NCBI GenBank assembly: GCA_003244255.1
Contig: QHCD01000085.1
Coordinates: forward strand, 1-49,695
Direction: 5' to 3'
DNA from: Pseudonocardiales bacterium
Lineage (GTDB): Bacteria > Actinomycetota > Actinomycetes > Mycobacteriales > QHCD01
Length of the DNA: 49,695 nt
Shown: piece by piece, positions 17,511 through 26,099 of the stretch
How positions within the stretch are numbered: the stretch's first letter is position 1
Layout: every line of letters begins with the position of its first letter
Translations under genes and position numbers: made by a program
The notes under the pieces: model-generated
The model's database searches: none
Seen by the model: only the letters and a program-made list of their open reading frames with translations
What the model was told of the DNA's origin: nothing

Positions 17511-17921
17511 GTGGCCCGGTACGCCGTCGTCGACTACGCGCTGCAGCGGCGTGCGCTGCTCACCGGCGTGCGGTCGGGCCGCATCGGCGTTGCCGAAGTG
17601 TGCGATGCCCACCCGTACCTGCTGCGGGCGGCGCAGTACCACGGTGAGCCGTCGGGGCAGGACTGCCCGATCTGCCGAGCCGATCGGCTGACCCACGTCC
17701 GGTATGTCTACGGCGAGGACCTGCGGCACGTGTCCGGCCAGGCGAAGACGGCGGCCGAGCTGGACCGGCTGGAAGGCACCGGCCGCGGGTTCTCCGTCTA
17801 CACCGTCGAGGTGTGCCGAACCTGCACGTGGAACCACCTGATCACCTCCTACCAGGTCGGCGCGAAACCAGAGCTCGCGCGCGCGGCGCCGCGACACTCC
17901 CGCCAGGCCGCGCGCGAATAG
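17511..17921 (+). CDS. DUF5318 family protein
   Basis: 136 residues from the GTG at 17511. It starts MARYAVVDYALQRRALLTGVRSGRI and has two CxxC pairs: DCPICRADRL near residue 52 and EVCRTCTWNHL near 102. These could make a zinc site. RYVYGEDLRHVSGQAKTAAEL lies between them. This matches the small conserved actinobacterial family next to padR-ino1 (Rv0049 type, from memory). Its function is not known. Last residues are basic and unconserved. It is upstream of, and co-oriented with, the ATP-grasp and GT87 genes. Confidence 0.84.
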   Translation: MARYAVVDYALQRRALLTGVRSGRIGVAEVCDAHPYLLRAAQYHGEPSGQDCPICRADRLTHVRYVYGEDLRHVSGQAKTAAELDRLEGTGRGFSVYTVEVCRTCTWNHLITSYQVGAKPELARAAPRHSRQAARE

Positions 17922-17982
17922 CGGTCCACCCGGTCGATGCGCAGAGCAGACCGCAGGCGCTGGTTGCGGCACGATGGGCCGC

Positions 17983-18993
17983 ATGTCCACACCGCCCGCC
18001 GCCGACGACGTCCGCGCAGCTGCGGCCGAGTCGGCGGTGATGCGCGAGGAGACACCCGACCCGGCCACCGGCCTGATCCCGGCCATCCACCCGCCGCGCT
18101 ACGTCTACCTGCCCTCGTTCCAGTGGCGGATGCATGCGATGCGCAACGAGATCCGCATCGGCCGGTTGGTGCACCGCAGCTACGAGTCGGTGTCGCTGGT
18201 GGTGCCGAAGCTCGCCGCGTACCGGTGGGCGGCGTCGCTCGACGTGAAGCCCCCGCGGGTCTTCGGTGTGTTCGACCAAGTCGACGAGATCGCCTGGGAC
18301 GCGCTGCCCGACCGTGCCGTCGTCAAGGCCGACCGTGGCGCTGCCAGCCGCGGGGTCTACCCGCTGCTGCGTCGTGGTGACGGCTGGTGGCTCGAGCTGC
18401 ATTCGGGCCAGACCAAGACCGAGCGTGCAATCGTCGCCGAGCTGGCCGCCCACACCAGCAGTAAGAGAATTTCCCGGCGAGTCTTCGTCGAGGACCTGGT
18501 CGACGACGGCCACGGCGACCAGGTGCCCTATGACTGGAAACTCTACTGCTTCTACGGCCGGGTCGGGCTGATCATGCAGCGCGATACCCGCAACAGCCGG
18601 CTGGGCAAGGACTTTACCTTCCGCTACTTCGATCGCGACTGGACCGACCTCGGACAGGCCAACACCGGCAGCACGATCGACCGGGAGCTACCGCCGCCCT
18701 GGCATCCGGGCGACCTCGTCGCCTGCGCCGAGCGCATCTCCGCCGCCGTGCCCCGGCCATTCCTGCGGGTTGACCTCTACGACGTCCCCGGCCGCGTCGT
18801 CTTCGGCGAGATCACCATCAACCCCGGGGGCGATCACTACCTGCGGCCCGACGTCGACCGGGCGCTCGGCGAGCTCTGGGACGACGCCGCCGCCAGGCTG
18901 ACCCGGGATTTGACCCGCGCCGGCCGGCTGCCGCTCGCTGGCGACGTCGGCGAGCCCGGCCAGCCCGGCCCCGCCGGACCCGATCTGCCGTAA
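17983..18993 (+). CDS. TupA-like ATP-grasp protein
   Basis: 336 residues from the ATG at 17983. Recognised features are PPRYVYLPSFQWRMHAMRNEIRIG at the N-terminus, VVKADRGAASRGVYPLLRRG near residue 110 (first ATP-grasp lobe), and VPYDWKLYCFYGRVGLIMQRDTRNS near 180. The metal-binding and catalytic end is PFLRVDLYDVPGRVVFGEITINPGGDHY near 260, with a Glu and an Asn in the usual ATP-grasp places. TupA-like members ligate amino acids onto cell-envelope polymers such as teichuronopeptides, so a surface-polymer role is an inference. It is 14 bp upstream of the GT87 gene and probably in one transcript with it. Confidence 0.78.
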   Translation: MSTPPAADDVRAAAAESAVMREETPDPATGLIPAIHPPRYVYLPSFQWRMHAMRNEIRIGRLVHRSYESVSLVVPKLAAYRWAASLDVKPPRVFGVFDQVDEIAWDALPDRAVVKADRGAASRGVYPLLRRGDGWWLELHSGQTKTERAIVAELAAHTSSKRISRRVFVEDLVDDGHGDQVPYDWKLYCFYGRVGLIMQRDTRNSRLGKDFTFRYFDRDWTDLGQANTGSTIDRELPPPWHPGDLVACAERISAAVPRPFLRVDLYDVPGRVVFGEITINPGGDHYLRPDVDRALGELWDDAAARLTRDLTRAGRLPLAGDVGEPGQPGPAGPDLP

Positions 18994-19007
18994 GGCAGCA
19001 TGTACCC

Positions 19008-20537
19008 GTGCTGAAGGTGCCTGCGGACCGCGTGCTGCCCACGCACACCGACCCGGTCGCGCGGGCGGCGAGCACCCCGATCGGCGGCCCGTGGGGACGG
19101 CATGCGGTCGTCGGCAGGCAGTGGCTGTGGACGCCGGTCCGGGTGCTGCTCGCGATGGCGCTGCTCACGCTCGCATTCGGCTGGCTGCAGAAAGCACCGT
19201 GCCAGAGCGCGAACTGGTCGTTGTCGCAGCCGGTGCTGAACACCCAGACGCACCAGCTACAGACCGTCGACGGCAAGCAGTACGTCTGGCTGTGTTACAG
19301 CGACATCATCCCGCTCTACGGCGGCGAGGGCCTCGATCACAACGCCGTGCCCTACCGCGACCACGCCGTGGAGTACCCCGTGCTCACCGGCTGGTTCATG
19401 TACACCGCCGCGGAGATCGGTCGCGGCTACGACCACTTCGCGCGCAAGGCATCGAGCGTGCTGCCCTACTCCTCAGCCGTCGAAACCTACTACGAGGTCA
19501 CCGTGCTGATGCTGGTGATCTGCGCACTGGTCATGGTGTGGGCCTGCGCGGGACTCGCCGGCCGGCGGGTGTGGGACGCCGCGATGGTGGCGTTCGCACC
19601 GCTGCTGATCGTGCACGCCTTCACCAACTGGGACCTCTTCGCGGTGGCCCTGGGCACGGCCGGAATGCTCGCGTGGTCCAAACGCCGCGCCGGCCTCGCC
19701 GGCGTGCTGATCGGGCTCGGCACGGCAGCCAAGCTGTATCCGGTGTTCCTGCTCGGGCCGCTGCTCGTGCTGTGCGTGCGCGCCCGCAAGCTCGGCGAGT
19801 TCGCCCGGTGCCTGTTCTTCGTCGCGCTCGCCTGGGCCGTCGTCAACGTACCCGTCGCGGTCGCCTGGACGCCGGGCTGGAATACGTTCTTCACCAACAA
19901 CGCCGATCGCGGCGCCGATCCCGACACGATCTGGAACGTCGCGCAGTACGCCGCCGGCAAGTCGATTCCGGTCGGGCTGCTGAACACCGTGACAGTGGTC
20001 CTGTTCGTCCTCGCGTGTGCGGCGATCGCGGTGCTCGGGCTCTCGGCGCAGCGCCGGCCGCGCTGGCCCCAGCTCTGCTTCCTCGTCGTCGCCGCGTTCC
20101 TGCTGACGAACAAGGTGTGGAGCCCGCAGTACTCGCTGTGGCTGATCCCGCTGGCGGTGCTGGCCCGGCCATCCTGGCGGATCTTCATCTGCTGGCAGGC
20201 CGCGGAGGCGCTGCTGTGGTTCCCGCGGATGTACTGGCTGTTCCAGACCAGCCAGAACGCGCACAGCAGCCAGGACCATCTGCAGGTATTGGTGCGCGGC
20301 ATCGACGAGAAGTGGTTCCTGCTCGCCGTCGTGCTACGCGACGTCCTCGTCGTCCTCTACGGCGTGCTGATCGTCCGCGACATCCTGATGCCCGAACAGG
20401 ACCTGATCCGGCGCAGCGGAATGGACGATCCTGCCGGTGGTGTGCTCGACGGCGTCGATCCGGAGCAGGAACGGCGTCTCGAGCTGAGGCATCCGGTGCA
20501 GGAGGAGGAGCGGGACGAGTCCGAGCTCGTCGGCTGA
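19008..20537 (+). CDS. GT87-family (DUF2029) membrane mannosyltransferase-like protein
   Basis: 509 residues from the GTG at 19008. The polytopic membrane protein has about 9-11 hydrophobic segments: the first near residues 44-62, with others at about 165-185, 195-215, 220-260, 270-290, 325-345 and 360-395. A periplasmic loop after the first segment has LCYSDIIPLYGGEGL and PYRDHAVEYPVLTGWFMY, the D/E-rich motif characteristic of GT-C polyprenyl-phosphate-sugar-dependent transferases. A related protein lies upstream of the S6 operon in mycobacteria (Rv0051, from memory). A Glu/Asp-rich cytoplasmic tail ends the protein. Its stop is 3 bp from the stop of the convergent GT4 gene. Substrate not determinable. 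Confidence 0.84.
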   Translation: MLKVPADRVLPTHTDPVARAASTPIGGPWGRHAVVGRQWLWTPVRVLLAMALLTLAFGWLQKAPCQSANWSLSQPVLNTQTHQLQTVDGKQYVWLCYSDIIPLYGGEGLDHNAVPYRDHAVEYPVLTGWFMYTAAEIGRGYDHFARKASSVLPYSSAVETYYEVTVLMLVICALVMVWACAGLAGRRVWDAAMVAFAPLLIVHAFTNWDLFAVALGTAGMLAWSKRRAGLAGVLIGLGTAAKLYPVFLLGPLLVLCVRARKLGEFARCLFFVALAWAVVNVPVAVAWTPGWNTFFTNNADRGADPDTIWNVAQYAAGKSIPVGLLNTVTVVLFVLACAAIAVLGLSAQRRPRWPQLCFLVVAAFLLTNKVWSPQYSLWLIPLAVLARPSWRIFICWQAAEALLWFPRMYWLFQTSQNAHSSQDHLQVLVRGIDEKWFLLAVVLRDVLVVLYGVLIVRDILMPEQDLIRRSGMDDPAGGVLDGVDPEQERRLELRHPVQEEERDESELVG

Positions 20538-20540
20538 GCC

Positions 20541-22433
20541 TCAGCCGTCGCGGAGTGCGGCGTAGAGCTGGCGCAGAACGCGGGCGCTCGCGTGCCAGCT
20601 GCGGTTCTGCAGCAGCCAGTCGCGGGACTGCCCGCCGAGCTTCGCGCGCAGCGCGGCGTCGTCGGCCAGCGTCTCGACCGAGTCGATGATCGGCCCGACG
20701 TCGCCCGCCGGCACCAGCCATGACCCGTCCGACGACGCGAGTTCCCGCAGCGCCGGAAGGTCGCTGACAACCAGCGGCCGCCCGGCGGCCATCGCGGCGA
20801 TCGGCTCCGCCACGCCATGCTGGCCGGGCCGCAGCGGCAGCTGCGTGGGTGTCACGGCGACGACGTCGCCGACCGCGTGTATCAGCCCGGCGTGGCCGCG
20901 CGGGATCGCGCCGGGTGTGAACAGCTTGTCCTGCAGCTCGAACGAGTCCGCGAGCGCGCGGGCGTCGGCGACTCCCGAGCCGTGACCGAAGACGACCAGC
21001 CGCACGCGCCGGCTGCGGATCAGCAGCGCATCGAGCGCCCGGACGAGCAGCAGCAGGCCGGCGTCGTCGATCCAGTCCGTGGACGCCGTCAGGACGACCG
21101 TTCGGTCGTCGAAGCCCATCTGCCGGCGCTGCGCAGCGGCATCGGGTGGCGGTCGCAGGTAGGTCGCCGGCAGCCCGGGCCGCACGATGGTGATGCGTGC
21201 CGCCGGAACTCCTCGCGAGACGGCGTCGGAGTAGGTGTCCTGGTCTGGGACGACGACGGCGTCGGCTGCGGTCAGGCAGGCGGTCTCCGCGGCGCGGAGC
21301 AACGTGGCCCGCTCGGTCTCGGCCGGTTCGGACCGGGTGCCAGCAGCGATGGACTGTGGCGGGCCCCGTCCCGGCACCTCGTAGACGACCGGAATGCCGA
21401 AGCGGTCGCGGACCGCAAGCGCGACCACGCCGTTTTCGTACGGCGCCGTCGCGTGCAACACGCCAGGTCGCAGCTCGCGCACCAGATCGGCGGTCCGGCG
21501 GATCCGGGCGGCGAGCCGGCGGTCTGCGGTCGTCGCCGTCGAGGACGCCAAGCGGTGGTAGTCGACGCCGTCGACGACGACGTGCCGGTCGGCTCCGATC
21601 CGCCCGACGGTCAACTGGTAGTCCGGCGCGGTCGCGACATGCGCGTCGATGCCCACGTCGCGCCCGGCCGCCGCCAGGTGGTGCAGCCGCCGGGTGACGC
21701 TGGTACGGGTGTGGGGCAGCGACGACGTCGCGATGTGCAGGACCGTAAGCGTGGCGGCGGCCCGGGCATCGGAGCCGGATCGCGGTGGGCCGGCGCGCCG
21801 ACCCCCGTCGGCAGCCGGAGCGGCAGCCGGCGCGGCAGTGGGCTCGGGCTCGGCAGGGGGCGCGGGCAACCTGTGCTCGGCCGGGTCCTCGGGCAACCCG
21901 CGTTCGGCCGGGGGGGCGAGCAACGCGAGCTCGGCCAGATAGCGGCGCCGGAGCCGGCCCCGCCGGCCGCGGGCGTCGGCCGGCAGCGCCGCCACGGCCG
22001 CCCGCAGGTCGCCGCCCGACCACGCCAGCCTGGCGCGGATGAGCTCACCGGTCTCAGGCCGGGATCGATCCGCTAACGCCGCCGCCTCCCGCCGGTGGCC
22101 GGTTGCGGCCGCGACGTCGGCGAGCCGCTCGGCGGTCCGGCGGGACACCGGTCCGCCGGACGCCGCGCGCAGGGTCCGCCGGAGCCGCCCGTTGTCGCGA
22201 GAGATCAGCGCGGCATATGCGGCAGCGGAGAGGCTGCGACCGGCAAGCCGATCGAGCGGCCGCGCCGCGATTCGGGTGACGCCTCCGGGCAGCCGTCGGG
22301 CCACGCCGGCAACGGCGCGCGCCGGCTCGTCCCGGAGCAGCCACCGGTGCGCGAGCCCCGCCGCCGCGAACACCCGGGCGTTGCGCGCTGCCGCGCGGAC
22401 AAGCCGCAAGCCTCGCCCGGCTCGATTCGCCAC
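20541..22433 (-). CDS. Glycosyltransferase family 4 with long N-terminal extension
   Basis: 630 residues. Residues 1-220 are helical, Arg/Ala-rich, and end in a Pro/Ala/Glu low-complexity linker. A GT-B glycosyltransferase then begins with TLTVLHIATSSLPHTRTSVTRRLHHLA near 230. The donor side shows VVLTASTDWIDDAGLLLLVRALDAL, RLVVFGHGSG, GAIPRGHAGLIHAVGDVVAVTPTQ and GVAEPIAAMAAGRPLVVSDLPALRELA. The usual EPFGLV(P)xEAM element is replaced by GVAEPIAAMAAG, in which a Glu is retained. It probably transfers a sugar from a nucleotide donor to an unknown acceptor. It is divergent from the synthase-PLP cluster, with 129 bp between, and may act on that cluster's product. Confidence 0.83.
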   Translation of the reverse strand: MANRAGRGLRLVRAAARNARVFAAAGLAHRWLLRDEPARAVAGVARRLPGGVTRIAARPLDRLAGRSLSAAAYAALISRDNGRLRRTLRAASGGPVSRRTAERLADVAAATGHRREAAALADRSRPETGELIRARLAWSGGDLRAAVAALPADARGRRGRLRRRYLAELALLAPPAERGLPEDPAEHRLPAPPAEPEPTAAPAAAPAADGGRRAGPPRSGSDARAAATLTVLHIATSSLPHTRTSVTRRLHHLAAAGRDVGIDAHVATAPDYQLTVGRIGADRHVVVDGVDYHRLASSTATTADRRLAARIRRTADLVRELRPGVLHATAPYENGVVALAVRDRFGIPVVYEVPGRGPPQSIAAGTRSEPAETERATLLRAAETACLTAADAVVVPDQDTYSDAVSRGVPAARITIVRPGLPATYLRPPPDAAAQRRQMGFDDRTVVLTASTDWIDDAGLLLLVRALDALLIRSRRVRLVVFGHGSGVADARALADSFELQDKLFTPGAIPRGHAGLIHAVGDVVAVTPTQLPLRPGQHGVAEPIAAMAAGRPLVVSDLPALRELASSDGSWLVPAGDVGPIIDSVETLADDAALRAKLGGQSRDWLLQNRSWHASARVLRQLYAALRDG

Positions 22434-22504
22434 GTTGGGCAGGGTATGGCATCGCCATCGGCGTTACCCCGGCTAATCTCTAGCGCTCTTGGCCTGGCAA
22501 TGTC

Positions 22505-22518
22505 GGGCTCTTGAGCCC
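22505..22518. promoter_or_regulatory. Short dyad GGGCTC-TT-GAGCCC upstream of the synthase cluster
   Basis: Six-base arms with a 2-base centre lie 45 bp before the first synthase-like start and 72 bp from the GT4 start. A second small dyad, ATGGC-ATC-GCCAT, is at 22446-22458. Either could be an operator for the divergent transcripts; the first could also be a weak hairpin. Confidence 0.35.
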
Positions 22519-22562
22519 CATCCTTGGGTGCGCGGGCGACCCGGACCGACCGGGAGGACAAT

Positions 22563-22803
22563 GTGCGGATCGCGCTGGCCGTCGCGGCGAAATCCGCCCT
22601 CGGCGTGGCCGATCGGCCCCACAGCGGACTGGTCGGCGCGGCGGCCGACCGGGCATTCGACGCGCTGCCCCTGACGCGCGGACCTCACCGAGTCGCGCCG
22701 GAGCTGGACCAGCCCGTCCTGCCGCGTGGTCGTGCCATGTGGAGCAACGAGCCCGCGCACCCCGGCCGGAGAGCGGCTGTCCGTGCCCGTGCCGGCCGCC
22801 TGA
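22563..22803 (+). pseudogene. Remnant of an asparagine-synthase-like gene (paralogue 1)
   Basis: A GTG with GGGAGG upstream starts VRIALAVAAKSALGVADRP, then GLVGAAADRAFDALPL and a MWSNEPAHP motif. This is the same order as the first 75 residues of the intact paralogues at 24216 and 26100. About 30 bases later, in the +1 frame, the DNA encodes LSVPVPAA and a stop at 22801-22803, which is the conserved last eight residues of the family. More than 500 codons in the middle are therefore missing and the frame is shifted. This is the most reduced of four tandem copies. Confidence 0.8.
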
Positions 22804-22817
22804 GGGGTCGGTGAGGC

Positions 22818-24157
22818 GTGCGCACCGTGCTGGTCGCGGCGGCGAAGTCGACGGCCGCGATCGCGGCCAGACCACCGATCGGCGCGGTCGGCCGGGCCGC
22901 CGATCGCGCCTTCGACGTGCTGCGGCCGTGGCAGCCGGAGTTCACCGAATTCGAATGGCGCTGGACCAGCCGCGGGCAGCGCGCGTTGGTGCGGATGTGG
23001 TCCAACGAACCGGAGCATCCGGCCACGCAGTCGGGCTGGCGGATCGACAACGACTGCGTCGCCTGTTGGACCGGACTGTTCGGCTCGGCCGTCCCGCCCG
23101 GCCTGGCCCGGGCGTCGCGGCGATGCGGGTGGCCGGACTGAACTTCAGCACCATGACGATGGGCTTCCCGGAGCACCCGGACGTGCGGATCGGGCGAGAA
23201 GTCGCGCGGATCCTCGGCGTGCGGCACCGGGTCGACACCCCCGCAACGACCAGTGCCACGACGAGTGCTCCGACCGTGTCCGTCGATCCGGTACGCCGGG
23301 CATGGAACAGCCTACGGCTCTGCGACGGCATGATGACGGCCTATGAGCACAGTGCCGGCGGGCAACGACGGTTCCGGCCCGGCCGGCCGGCCTTCGACGG
23401 CGTCGGCGGCGAGATGCTCCGGGGCGGCCTCGCCCACGGGTGGGGCCGTCGGCCGGCCGAGCAGGTCATCGCGCGGGTCGGCTACCTGCTGCTGCCCGAT
23501 CCGTGGATCCTCACACCAGATGCCCGCCGCGGCGTCGAGCTGGCGGCCGCCAGCTGGCGCGACCAGGTGCACACGGCGCCGCTGCAGGTGCTGGCCGATT
23601 ATCACCGGCTCTACAAGGTCGGCCGCTTGGCTGCCGCGACCCGCAACTGCCCGAGCCTGACGCGAGCCATGACCAGCGTGCTGATGGACAACGCGATGAT
23701 CAGGGTCGTCGCCGGACGCCCGGTCGCCGAGCTGCACGATGAACGCGTGGTGGCAGCCGCGCTCGGTCAGCTGAACCCGGCGCTGCAACGGTTGGTGTTC
23801 TGCGCGGAACGCTGGGACTTTGAGCGTGACCACCCCTCGGGCCTCCTGCCGGAGCAGGAGTGGGCGGATCGGGCGCCGCTACCGCTCGGCACCGGTCGAC
23901 GGTCCGGCTATAACTGGCGGCTGTCCTACGGGCCGAATGTCGCGGCGTTCTTCCGGCGGACCATCCTGGCCGACCGGACCCATCCGCTCTTCGACGTCGT
24001 CGACTGGTCGGCCACCCGGAACCTGCTGCACGCCGACGCCCGCCGGCCCAAGCTGGTCTGGAACCTCTATACCGCGCACTTCCTGCTCGGCAATGGCTGG
24101 CTCTCGCCGACCCCTGCGGTCGGGGACGTCCTGACCGTGCCCGTGCCGGCGTCGTAG
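22818..24157 (+). pseudogene. Asparagine-synthase-like pseudogene with internal deletion (paralogue 2)
   Basis: Starting at the GTG at 22818, the frame gives VRTVLVAAAKSTAAIAARP through CWTGLFGSAVPPGLAR, matching the first ~95 residues of the intact copies. Near 23110 the homology jumps to residues equivalent to about 262 (AAMRVAGLNFSTMTMGFPEHPD) in another frame, which then stays open to the family C-terminus (LTVPVPAS) at 24157. About 165 codons are lost, including the PP-loop TGGKDSR that binds ATP, and the two parts are out of frame. The downstream part (GGEMLRGGLAHGWG, VLMDNAMIRVV, RSGYNWRLSYGP) is well preserved, so the deletion looks recent. No adenylating activity is expected. Confidence 0.85.
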
Positions 24158-24215
24158 CCGGCGCTCTCCGATCCTGATATCCGACCGACCGCATCCGACC
24201 GACGGGTAGGTGACC

Positions 24216-26045
24216 GTGCGCATCGTCCTTGCCGTCGCCGCCAGGTCCACCGCACCGACCGCGGACCGCGCGCCGTTGCGGGCGGTCGACGAGGCGGCGA
24301 ATCGCGCCTTCGGCGTGCTGTGTCCGTGGCGGGCGGATTTCACCGAGTTCGAGCGGCGCTGGGCCAGCCCCGAACGCCGCACCCTGGTCCGGTTGTGGAG
24401 CAACGAGCCGGAGCACCCGACCCTGCAGCCGGGCTGGCAGGCCACGGCTCACGGCGTCGTCTGCTGGTCCGGCCTGTTCGGGGCCGCGACGCCGCCCGGC
24501 CTGGCACGATCGCTCACCCGCGGTCCCGATCACGATCTACACATCGCCGACGCGCCGGGCATCTTCGCATTCTTTGCAGCGACGGACGACGGCGTCGCGG
24601 CGTTCACCAACGTGCACCGCGCTAACTCGGTGTTCTGGGCGCAAGACGCCGACTTCGTCTACCTCGGCACCCACGCGTCGCTGGTGCATCTGGTCGCCAG
24701 CCGCTCGCTGCGGCCGACCTACGACCCGCTCGGGGTCGCGTCGCTGATCTGCGCAGGGCATCCGACGACGGAGGGGACGCCGTTCGCCGGGGTCACGTCG
24801 GCCCGTCCAGGTGAGGTGGCGCGGCTACGGACCGGGCATCCGTTTCGGCGCACGCCGTTGCCCGCCGCCAGTCCGCCGGACGACGTGGACGCCGTCGCCG
24901 CGATGATCGCCGAGCGGCTGGTCGCATCCTGCGTCACCGAGGCCGCCGGGGCCAGCGACATCAGGGCGTCGGTGACCGGTGGGAAGGACAGTCGGCTGGT
25001 GGTAGCCGCGCTGCATGCTGGGGGCCTCTCGTTCAGCACGTCGACGACCGGCTTCCCGGAGCATCCGGATGTGCGGATCGGCCGCGAGATCGCCCGGCTG
25101 CTCGACGTGCCGCACCAGATCTACCCACCGCGCACGGGGCGCCGTCGCGACGGCGGTCAGGCCCTGACTGTCAATCCGGTGCGGCGCACCTGGAACTGCC
25201 TGCGCCGCTCGGACGGGATGCTGTCCTCGTACTCGAACAGCGTCGACGGCCAGTTCCCGTTCCGGCCCGGCCCGGCGACGTTCAACGGCGTCGGCGGTGA
25301 GCTGCTGCGCGGCGGCCTCGCCCACGGCTGGGGTGGCCGGCCCGCCGCGCGGCTGCACAGAGCGATGGACTACCTGCTGCTAGCGGAGCCGTGGATTCTG
25401 ACGCCGGGTATGCGGCGTCGCTACGACGCCGCCACCGACGTCTGGCGGCAGCGGTCTCAGGCCGCCCCGATGCAGGCGCTAGCCGATTACCACAGGATTT
25501 ACCGGACCGGTCGGTGGGCTGCGGCCGGCCGCCACGGCCCGAGCCTGCTTGCCAGCACCTCCAGCGTGTTGATGGACAACGCCATGATCAGGGTGGTCGT
25601 CGGACTGCCGGTGTCGGAGTTGCACGACGAGCGGCTGGTCGCGCGGGTCCTGGGGAAGCTGAACCCCACGCTGCAGCGGTTCGTCTTCTGCGCGCAACGC
25701 TGGGACTTCGAGCGCGAGAGGCCCGCTGGCATCCTGCCAGCCGCGGAGTGGGCCGACCGGGCCCCGCTCCCGATGGTCAGCGAGCGGCGGTCCGGCTTCA
25801 ACTGGCGGCTGTCCTACGGTGCCGAGGTCGCGGCGTTCTTCCGCCGGGAGCTGCTCGCGGACGGCTCTAGCGCCTTGTTCGACATTGTGGACCGGGACGC
25901 CGTCAGCGCCGTGCTGAATGCCGACAAACCTGCCGGCCGGCTGGTGTGGCGGCTGTACTCGGCGCATTTCCTGTTGAGCAATTCCTGGCTGGACCCGACT
26001 GCGCCGGCCGGTGGGCAGCTCTCGGTGCCGGTGCCGACAGCCTGA
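24216..26045 (+). CDS. Asparagine-synthase-like ATP-dependent amide-forming enzyme (paralogue 3, intact)
   Basis: 609 residues from the GTG at 24216, chosen by alignment with the other copies; a GTG at 24210 is the alternative. The N-terminal part (1-235) looks like a decayed Ntn/GATase-II-type fold (IFAFFAATDDGVAAFTNVHRANSVFWAQDADFVYLGTHASLVHL). It starts V-R instead of M-C, so the nucleophile Cys of glutaminases is absent. The synthase half begins with the PP-loop SVTGGKDSRLVVAAL (TGGKDSR 254-260), followed by TTGFPEHPDVRIGREIA, VGGELLRGGLAHGWG, SVLMDNAMIRVVVG and RSGFNWRLSYG. The closest known logic is asparagine synthetase/beta-lactam synthetase: ATP adenylates a carboxylate, then an amine attacks. 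Substrate unknown. It is in a rightward unit with paralogue 4 and two PLP genes. Confidence 0.82.
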   Translation: MRIVLAVAARSTAPTADRAPLRAVDEAANRAFGVLCPWRADFTEFERRWASPERRTLVRLWSNEPEHPTLQPGWQATAHGVVCWSGLFGAATPPGLARSLTRGPDHDLHIADAPGIFAFFAATDDGVAAFTNVHRANSVFWAQDADFVYLGTHASLVHLVASRSLRPTYDPLGVASLICAGHPTTEGTPFAGVTSARPGEVARLRTGHPFRRTPLPAASPPDDVDAVAAMIAERLVASCVTEAAGASDIRASVTGGKDSRLVVAALHAGGLSFSTSTTGFPEHPDVRIGREIARLLDVPHQIYPPRTGRRRDGGQALTVNPVRRTWNCLRRSDGMLSSYSNSVDGQFPFRPGPATFNGVGGELLRGGLAHGWGGRPAARLHRAMDYLLLAEPWILTPGMRRRYDAATDVWRQRSQAAPMQALADYHRIYRTGRWAAAGRHGPSLLASTSSVLMDNAMIRVVVGLPVSELHDERLVARVLGKLNPTLQRFVFCAQRWDFERERPAGILPAAEWADRAPLPMVSERRSGFNWRLSYGAEVAAFFRRELLADGSSALFDIVDRDAVSAVLNADKPAGRLVWRLYSAHFLLSNSWLDPTAPAGGQLSVPVPTA

Positions 26046-26099
26046 CCGTCGCATGATGATCGTCGGCAGCGAGGGTCTAGTCTCGTCCGCGTCGTACGA

